DNA of 64,000 nucleotides, taken from Aurelia coerulea (Eukaryota > Cnidaria > Scyphozoa > Semaeostomeae > Ulmaridae). The notes under the pieces were generated by a model. It was not told where the DNA came from, ran no database searches, and saw only the letters and a program-made list of their open reading frames with translations. Position numbers and translations under genes: made by a program. The DNA lies in assembly GCA_039566865.1 (NCBI GenBank), contig CM076961.1, forward strand, positions 5,851,501 through 5,915,500, read 5' to 3'. This document shows, one piece after another, positions 56,565-64,000 of this stretch; the stretch's first letter is position 1; each line of letters opens with the position of its first letter.

Positions 56565-59094
56565 TTTTAAAAATAAATAGTCTTAGAAATAAAATCACTG
56601 ATCTCAGAATGATCGCTGAGAAATGTTTGCCTGATATATTATTCATTGAAGAAACAAAATTAAGCTCTGATTTTAACACTGATTTGTTTCTCATTAATAA
56701 TTACAAAAGTCCAATACGACTGGATAGGTCTGAATTTGGAGGAGGTCTCATGCAATACTCAAGGAATGGCATTATTTGCAACAGGGTGCCCACTTTTGAA
56801 GTCCCTTCTCTTGAGCTATTGTGTTCTGAACTGGTAGTTGCAAAAAAGAAATGGATAATGTATAGTATTTACCGTCCCCCGCATGTTAATATAGAAACAT
56901 TTTTCTCAGATCTTTCCACTTCCTTAAATCGTGCATTAGATCGGTACGATAACATCATTTTGATGGGCGATATCAATATTGATACTCAAAATAAAACAGA
57001 TCCCGGTTTTGACAAATTGGCTTCTTTTTGTGATGTGTTTGGTCTGTCCAATTTAGTGACGTCGAAAACTTGTTTCAAAAAGAACCATAGCTCATCTATT
57101 GACGTTATTCTAACAAATAGACACAGGTCTTTCCAGAAGACCTCCGTTTTTGAAACAGGTCTAAGTGATTATCATGGTCTTGTAGCTACCACTATGAAGT
57201 CAACCGTTCCTAGGCTAAAACCGAAACAAATAAAATACCGCAGCTACAAAAAGTTTGTCCCTGAGAATTTTTTTGGAAGATGTAAAGCAAGCCAAATTTG
57301 AATGCAACGAGACTGACCCTGATACATCCTACGATCATCTGACCAATACTTTCCGAAATATAGTGGACAAACACGCTCCCATCAAAACAAAATTTCTAAG
57401 GGGAAATAATGCACCCTTTATGAATCCAGAGCTGAAAAAAGCTATGTATACTCGTTCTAGGTTTAAAAGAAGATTAAATAAACACCCTTCAAACCAAAAT
57501 GAAGTAGCTTTCAAGAAGCAACGAAATCGCTGCGTTGCCCTACGTAAAAAAGCCATTAAGAATCACTTCAAGAGAGTCACAAGCAATGGTCTCATGTCCA
57601 ATAAAGCTTTCTGGGATCTGGTGAAACCTTTTCTCTCAAATAAGGGTGTGCTAGCTGGTACTGATATCTCACTGGTTAAAGATGACAAAATAGTTACTAA
57701 TGATCATGATTTATGTGAGATCTTTAACGATTATTACATAAATATCGTCGAAAATACGTCTGGTAAGAAACCTTCCAGCATTGCAGATACGAATTCGATT
57801 GAGGACGATCGAGAAATTGTCAAGTTAATTCTCGATAAATATAAGGACCATCCGAGTATTCTAGCTATAGTCCAAGACCCTGAACATACTTTTGAATCCT
57901 TTTCTTTCAATGAGGTTACTGCCAGAGATGTATGGCTCCAATTGAAAATGCTCGATGGCAGTAAATCAACAGGTGTTGATCAAATTCCACCAAAACTTGT
58001 TTCTCTGGCTAGCGATGATTTGGCTGTCCCTCTTACCAACGCCATCAATTGCAGCATTCGAAATTTCATTTTTCCCCAGAATGCAAAAACTGCTGCTGTC
58101 TGCCCTTTAGACAAAGGTGAACCCGTTCGTACTGCGGAGAGGAATTATCGTCCAGTCAGTGTACTTAATACTTTTTCCAAAATATTTGAAAAAATTCTAA
58201 AGGACTCAGCCCCTTCCTTGATAAGACCCTTTCGATTTTTATTGCAGCTTATAGAACAGCCTACAGTACACAGCACGTATTAATTAAACTTGTAGAAGAA
58301 TGGAAATCTAAGCTAGATCATAATTGTATTGTAGGGTCAGTCTTAATGGATCTATCAAAGGCTTTTGATTGCATCCCGCACGATTTGATTATAGCCAAAC
58401 TTCATGCATATGGCTTTGATGAAAATGCATTGGTTCTTGTCTACTCATATCTGAAAAGACGGAAGCAGAGTGTCCGGATAAATAATGTCTACAGTTCTTT
58501 TCAAGAAATTGTTTCAGGGGTACCCCAAGGATCAGTGTTAGGTCCTATTCTTTTCAACTTCTACATAAATGATCTTTTCTCTTTCATAAAGCAAGCAACC
58601 ATGTACAATTATGCTGATGACAACACGCTAGCTTTCTTTTCCAAGTCCTTGCCGGATCTTGTCAAGGTTTTGGAAAGTGAAGCAGACAACGCTTTGTCTT
58701 GGCTCGACCAAAATGAAATGATTGCTAACCCTAACAAATTCCATGGACTTTTTGTTAAAAAAGACCAGACAAACACTTGTGGCATAAATCTAGATTTCAA
58801 AGGAAATTCTATCAAATCTGAGGAGACTGTTAAACTCTTAGGTGTAACACTAGATTACAAATTGAACTTTGACCCACACATATCAAACCTTTGCAAAAAA
58901 GCAGCAGTACAACTAAACGTTCTTAAGCGAATTAAGTCATTTATTGGTTTTGCTGAAAAAGAAGTTTTGGTTCAAAGCTTTGTGTATTCTAATTTTAACT
59001 ACTGCCCTTTAGTTTGGTACGTTTCATCTTCAAAATCAGTTCAGAAAATTGAAAGAATACAGGAACGTGCGATAAGATTTTTGTACAATGATCA
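56565..59094 (+). pseudogene. LINE ORF2: endonuclease and reverse transcriptase, interrupted
   Basis: It starts with an exonuclease-endonuclease-phosphatase domain (LFIEETKLSSDF, IYRPPH, MGDINID, SSIDVILTN, SDYHGLV at about 56600-57200). The reverse transcriptase follows: STGVDQIPPKL, NYRPVSVLN, MDLSKAFDCIPHDL, VPQGSVLGPILF and active site YADD near 58615. The clade is CR1/L2/Jockey-like. Two single-base frame breaks are visible, one at the T-run 57268-57274 and one near 58200-58250. The gene stops at the target duplication CAATGATCA (59086-59094), where a 4.55-kb element is inserted; the rest is at 63645-64000. ORF1 is absent. Confidence 0.92.
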
Positions 59095-59924
59095 GTCCTT
59101 TTTCAGCGAATTTGATGGGGTTTCGAACTTTTTTGTGATGAACAGGACTTTTTCTTGAATCTTACCAGATATATTTTTGATATCTGCAGCGGTTCGCCCA
59201 AAATCAAAGCTGCGAAGCGGGGGTTTCCCTGACGGCTTACTACGCCTCATGACACACAATGCATTCAAACGAACGAAGAGTAAAAGGCCAAAGATGATGC
59301 TCAAGGCTCTCACCAACGCAAAAAGCAGTCTTCAAATTATTGCTTAGATTATACAGTATCATCGGAGATTCTTTTTTGTGGCATTTTTTCCTAAGATGGA
59401 TTATTTGTTCAGGTGCAGTGGTGCTGCCACCTGCCAAGAAGGCATCGTTTGACTTCTTGCCAGAAAGGGCCTAAGTCATTCAGCAGGGGAAACGGACTTC
59501 AAATCGAATGATTCAGAATTTGATTTGCCACAGAACGAAGTTAAAGACAGATTTTTCAATATAGATGAGAGTCAGGCATGTTTTGTGGTTATTTCCAGGA
59601 GTTAAGATCACTTAGATCACTTCCCTCGACGTCGAACATGGACCACGAAGCGCTGGGTCAGGCGACAAATTTTGGCGGGAAAACTGAATGACGACATTAT
59701 GTTTATTTTTGGAGGGAGGAAAATAGCATTTTGACGAGATTTGTGAATGTAAAGCTGCTGAAAATTTCAATACGTGCGGAAATGAACACTATGAAGAACA
59801 AACAGACTTGCGACGATCTTTACATTAAAAGTTCAACAGCCCATTATTTGCATTTGGTGCTCACAAACATGCAGAGGCAAAGGAGAATTTATGTAACACC
59901 TTCAAAATCATGAATCACTAGAAG

Positions 59925-60100
59925 CATAAGCGTACGAGGCGGGGGGGCTGGGGGGCGGCAGCCCCCCCCAACTTTAGAAAAATTATCGAAAATGAGCCCC
60001 AATCGGGCAAAGAAATGCCATCAGTCGGGCAAAAATTATGGTAAACAATGGACTTTGTGTTGGGCAGCCCCCCTAGATTTTTTCTTCCCGTACGCTTATG
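59925..60100. mobile_element. hAT-like MITE (CATAAGCGTACG ends)
   Basis: A 176-bp element with ends CATAAGCGTACGAGG and CCCGTACGCTTATG, flanked by the exact 8-bp duplication ACTAGAAG (59917-59924 and 60101-60108). Confidence 0.9.
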
Positions 60101-60603
60101 ACTAGAAGAGGTAAATTGCTCCTAATTTTGTGATTTTGTCATACAGTATTTGCGATTTCTTTTGCACTTGCACAGAGCAGGCATTAATTTATAACAAGGG
60201 TTAGGAGGAGGCAGCAAATAAAGGAGGGGCTCTTGTCAAAAGTTTTATGCAAATTATGCTGAAGTCTGAAGATGAAATGCCAAATATTTCAATATTTTAA
60301 AAATATTTAAATTTTGTACATTTTTAGGTTCTGAAAATTTTGAGGAAAAATTAGATAGTGTCCGAGGTTTTACATGGCTTATGCCAGGATGGAAAGGTTT
60401 TTTGCACAAATTTGACATACTGTATGCTTCTATCAGTTATTAGCAATGACCAGGCCTGTAGGAAGCAGGGGCAGGGGGCTGAAGACCCCCCAATAATTTT
60501 GAAAACAATGATGCTGTGTCACAAGCATTAACTATATGTATTGTTCTCCATTGTTTTAAGAACAGTTCCCCCAAATCCGAAAACTTTTCTACCGCCCTGG
60601 TAA

Positions 60604-60903
60604 CAGGGGTCGATCCAGCTCGAAATTGAAGGGGGGTCAATGCAAAGAGGGCACCAAAAATATAACAGAAAGTGAGTTTGAAGGCGTGCAAAAATTGTTG
60701 GATGCTTTTGAAAGATAATTTTTTGATTTACTATCAAATATCACCTTGATTTATACGTTTCCGCCATATTTAAATCGAAACAGTTAGAAAATTGTGCATT
60801 TGAGTCAGGACGAGGGGCGCTTTCTCACCATAAAAGGGGTGCCAAGCTGAACTTTTATCATGAGGGGGCAGTTGCCCCCACTTGCCCCCTAAATCTGCCA
60901 CTG
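60604..60903. mobile_element. hAT-like MITE (CAGGGGTCGATCC / CTGCCACTG ends)
   Basis: A 300-bp element with CAGGGGTCGATCCAGC at the left and AAATCTGCCACTG at the right, flanked by the 8-bp duplication CCTGGTAA (60596-60603 and 60904-60911). The terminal repeats are weak beyond CAG...CTG. The preceding stretch 60451-60599 (CAGGCCTGTAGGAAGC to ACCGCCCTG) may be part of another hAT element. Confidence 0.8.
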
Positions 60904-61262
60904 CCTGGTAAAGACAGCTTCCAGAGACCCAAGAATAACCTCACTGCAAATTGCTATATTAGAAATAACAAAATTCTCATCTGGAGCAGTCTTCCCAATC
61001 TTTACTGTCTGCTTTATGGTAAATACATTTGGAAACAAACCAATTCTATACGTTTTACTCTCTGATTTGGATCTTCCTATGAAAAAGTACTGAAGTTAGG
61101 AGGTGAACCTCTGTAAGCCAACAATGTAATTGATGAAGCCCAGGAGCTGGCAAAATTACATTCAACAACAGAATTTGAGACAGAAAGTTTCAAAGTCATT
61201 GCTTCAAGGAGGAACACACATTATCACATTTGAATAATCATTCTGCATTGATTTACCACTTA

Positions 61263-61771
61263 GACTACCCTCGCATGAGAAAACTCAGACCGATTTGAGT
61301 TTCAGATCGGTTTGAAGTTTGGTTGTGTCTCCTAATTTGCCCGGCTCCTCACATGAACATTCTAAGATCGGTTTGAGTTCAGCTCACTAGCTGTGCACAT
61401 GCGCATTTCACAAAAATGTTCCTGAATACAAACAATGCGTGCGTTCCCCTGTCAATCAGAAAAATTATGATTGCATTGTTGAAGATTTATCTTGATTGTT
61501 TTGATTGCCAAAAGAACACAAGGAATGCCACTCACACCTGCTTTGAAAATTCATTTCGCCCTGCAATAAAAAAGTTTCTGCTCACATGAAAATTTCAGGT
61601 TGACCTGAAAACTGAGACTGACCTGAGAAACCGAAATGATTTTCAGGTCGACCTGAGTTTCATTTTGCCTGTGTCATGTGAGCACTCCAAGGGCTTTGAC
61701 CGCAAGCCAAAATGAGTTTCAAACCGATCTGAAACTCAGACCGGTCTGAGTTTGCTCATGTGAGGGTAGTC
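61263..61771. mobile_element. Harbinger-like MITE with TTA TSD
   Basis: A 509-bp element with ends GACTACCCTCGCATGAG and CTCATGTGAGGGTAGTC, flanked by TTA (61260-61262 and 61772-61774). The arms contain repeated ACTCAGACCGATTTGAG and CAGATCGGTTTGAA words and their inverse. A 3-bp TTA duplication is typical of PIF/Harbinger. Confidence 0.85.
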
Positions 61772-62396
61772 TTATATTCTTCTCATGTAGTTGATTCAAG
61801 ATCAGGCTGGCCTAGCAGGGCTGAAATACATGCACCTTACAAAATGGTCTTGAAATTATGGTGCCAAATCTACCTGCATTTATTAGAGCTTGCGTTTAGA
61901 ATCCTCCATCTAATCACTCAACTAAAAGAGCTAAGAAAACTTTTGCACTCTGCATGCACTTTGGGCCAAATTGCAAATTGAATTTCAAAATATGACGAAT
62001 GTTCCCATCATTTTCAGTGTGATCTGATTTCTGTTAAAACTGTTCGTTGTTGTGATATCTCACTGAAGGTACTTGGAATCTTTTTTACAACAAAAAACAA
62101 ATCACTGTCGGATTTTTTAGCATCAAGATTAAGAAACCTTCAAGAAGCTTTTGGTTGGACAAAGTTTCTATACAACAATATGAATCCTCTTGTAATTATT
62201 CTGTCCCATCATGAAACTAAACAAACATAAATAGGTTGATGTACATTATATTTCCAGGGCTTTCATATTGATAAAAGACTAGGGTCTGCAGGGTTGTGGG
62301 TAGGTTGTGGTAAAATTGTTTGTGTTATTTCTGAGAAACAGTAGACCCTGAACTTCTTCATCAATACTGAGCAGGACCGAATATCAGTATAATGCT

Positions 62397-62443
62397 CAGA
62401 GTACAAATAATAATGATAATACTAATGATAATAATAATAAGTG
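62397..62443. repeat. (AATAATGAT)n-like microsatellite
   Basis: Irregular AAT and ATGATA units. The rest of 61775-63303 shows no recognisable gene. Confidence 0.75.
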
Positions 62444-63644
62444 CCAGAGATGCCACTGATCAATGGTTAGATTCTAAATTTGCATATCAAATCAGAATGT
62501 GTTTGGCATCAACAAGACCAAATTAAAAAGGGCTGACAATGAAAAGGGATGGGGGGCATTGTGGGAATGAATTGGTCAGTAGCATCTATGAATTAATATA
62601 GGTGCAAATTAAAAGACAAACAACAAAGATCTAAAATATATTCAAAGGCAATCCTTTGACTTGTCTATGAATGTTGTGTGCATTTAGATTAACAACGTTT
62701 ATATTCTTCATTTCGATTTCTTGCTGAAATTTTACTCCTGTAGATAGGCCAAAACTCTCAAAATTTAACCAGGCTGGGTGGCTGACTGCATTTAAAATGC
62801 TAAGAAATGGTGTCATTGCGACAAGAATGACCACAGAAGCACTGTTCAAGATCAAGAACGAATCCAACATGGCGCCATTCTCGTGGATGTGGCCATTCCT
62901 GCAATTACCATGTCATGTAAAATGGATCATACCAAACAGCAAATGTGTCCCATATGTGATCAACTTCTGTAGAGGCAAATGGATATTCTTGTGAAGAAAT
63001 CGAATGAAGCATAGCTAAGGATGGATGCGATTCTGTTTCAGGTGAATGCGACTGCTATACTGCCTAGTCTATGCATGAAGCCATGAGACCAAGGAACAGC
63101 GGCAGGCAATCGGTCAATTTGAAGATGAACCAAACCCAAACAGTGATAACGATAAATCTGTAGCAGGCTCGTTGAGAAGTCTTCCTAAAATAGATCATTA
63201 GCTCCAACAAAATAGGTATCTGATCCGAGATGTCCCAATTTGCTTTCATTCTTCATCTGACAACTGCATTTTCGTGCCGTCGGTTGCCCTGTTCACTTTG
63301 CTTTGTGTGTCATGAGGCGTAGTAAGCCGTTAGGGAAACCCCCGCTTCGCTGCTTTGATTTTGGGCGAACCGCTGCAGATATCAAAAATATATCTGGTAA
63401 GATTCAAGAAAAAGTCCTGTTCATCACAAAAAAGTTCGAAACCCCATCAAATTCGCTGAAAAAGGACTGCATCACGCCCTTCGAAAGGATAGTGGTTTTG
63501 GGCATTTTCCCACAGCTCCGTTTGTTTACTTTTGAAGAAAAACGCTGACGCCCGCACTTTCCATTGTTATTTCTAGCGATCTGATTGGCCAAGGCGGATC
63601 ATAACAAATTCGCTGATTGGATAAAAACAAAATTCTCCTATCCT

Positions 63645-64000
63645 CAATGATCATAAAAGTTCCTATGATGATCTTCTTCTTAGGTCAAAAAAATGCACAA
63701 TGCAAGTTGCTCGTCAGAGAACCCTATGTGTTGAAATATTTAAGACAATAAGAAACTTGAATCCATCTTTTATGCATAACATTTTTAGTTCAAGAACTTC
63801 AAAGCATCCATCTCGGAATCCCAACAATTTAAATCACTTTCGACCAAATCAGGTAACTTTTGGTTCCAAGAGCCTTAAAACCATGGGACCTCAGATTTGG
63901 AACTGTTTGCCAAATGAGCTAAAATCAGCTGAAAAAATCTACACAGTTTCAAGGGTATGATAAAACAATGGAATGGCCCAACATGTAAATGCAACGCTTG
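63645..64000 (+). pseudogene. LINE ORF2 C-terminus, continuation of 56565-59094
   Basis: After the second copy of CAATGATCA the frame encodes SSYDDLLLRSKK, VARQRTLCVEIFKTIRNLNP, and FGSKSLKTMGPQIWNCLP, the usual C-terminal region of CR1/Jockey-like reverse transcriptases. Near 63940 a frame break separates this from a final KQWNGPTCKCNAC-type segment that reaches the window edge. It belongs with the part that ends at 59094. Confidence 0.9.

Larger units (their letters stand above)
59095..63644. mobile_element. 4550-bp non-autonomous element inserted in LINE, 9-bp TSD
   Basis: It is flanked by the exact 9-bp duplication CAATGATCA (59086-59094 and 63645-63653), and the LINE frame continues across it. 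A 164-bp inverted repeat starts at the left border (59095-59258, GTCCTTTTTCAGCGAATTTG) and returns at 63304-63467. The right arm is therefore 177 bp inside the right border, an asymmetric structure. No transposase frame is visible. It has itself received at least three smaller elements (59925-60100, 60604-60903, 61263-61771). Confidence 0.85.

Noticed and set aside
60451..60599. Separate hAT element before 60604
   Set aside because: CAG...CTG ends are present but the flanks do not repeat.

Overview
The window is nuclear DNA of an invertebrate animal. It has spliced genes with GT/AG introns, a SAMTOR (BMT2) gene of the metazoan type, a HDAC6-type zinc-finger exon, LINE and Penelope-like retroelements, and a very dense load of short inverted-repeat transposons. 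AT-richness, the Penelope elements with hammerhead motifs and the many MITE families fit a marine invertebrate such as an anthozoan cnidarian. That placement is an inference, because no lineage-diagnostic gene is present.

Layout. (1) 1-6638, + strand: the 3' part of SAMTOR, three exons (538-835, 1506-1620, 5550-6638). It carries an unusual ~190-residue insertion with four NPC/DPC repeats; its introns hold a hAT MITE, a mariner-like end and a 502-bp foldback MITE. (2) 6639-18640: gene-poor, with several inverted-repeat elements, including two short copies of a G-capped element made of 33-bp repeats (14619-14944 and 15351-15670). (3) 18644-25498, - strand: one 2284-codon open frame encoding an acidic protein with 55-residue repeats, then a long Pro-Ala-Glu-Thr repeat region, ending in a CaaX-type prenylation motif. 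(4) 26975-31485: a third copy of the G-capped element whose inside has expanded to 131 in-phase 33-bp units. (5) 31500-52400: repeat-dominated, with hammerhead ribozyme motifs of Penelope-like elements (32040-32161 and 43932-43975), a GIY-YIG fragment, piggyBac-, hAT- and Mutator-like MITEs (some nested) and tRNA-derived SINEs. (6) 52454-52670, - strand: a ZnF-UBP exon most like HDAC6. (7) 53304-64000: a nested foldback/mariner element, a decayed LINE, and a second LINE split at 59094/63645 by a 4550-bp insertion with a 9-bp target duplication.

Most annotatable content is mobile DNA, and the target duplications are often still readable by eye: 9 bp for at least six elements (Mutator-like), 8 bp for six (hAT-like), TTAA for seven (piggyBac-like) and TTA for one (Harbinger-like). 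The three host genes have no evident functional link to each other. SAMTOR would act in methionine/SAM sensing upstream of mTORC1, the HDAC6-like exon in binding ubiquitin C-termini, and the CaaX protein at a membrane.
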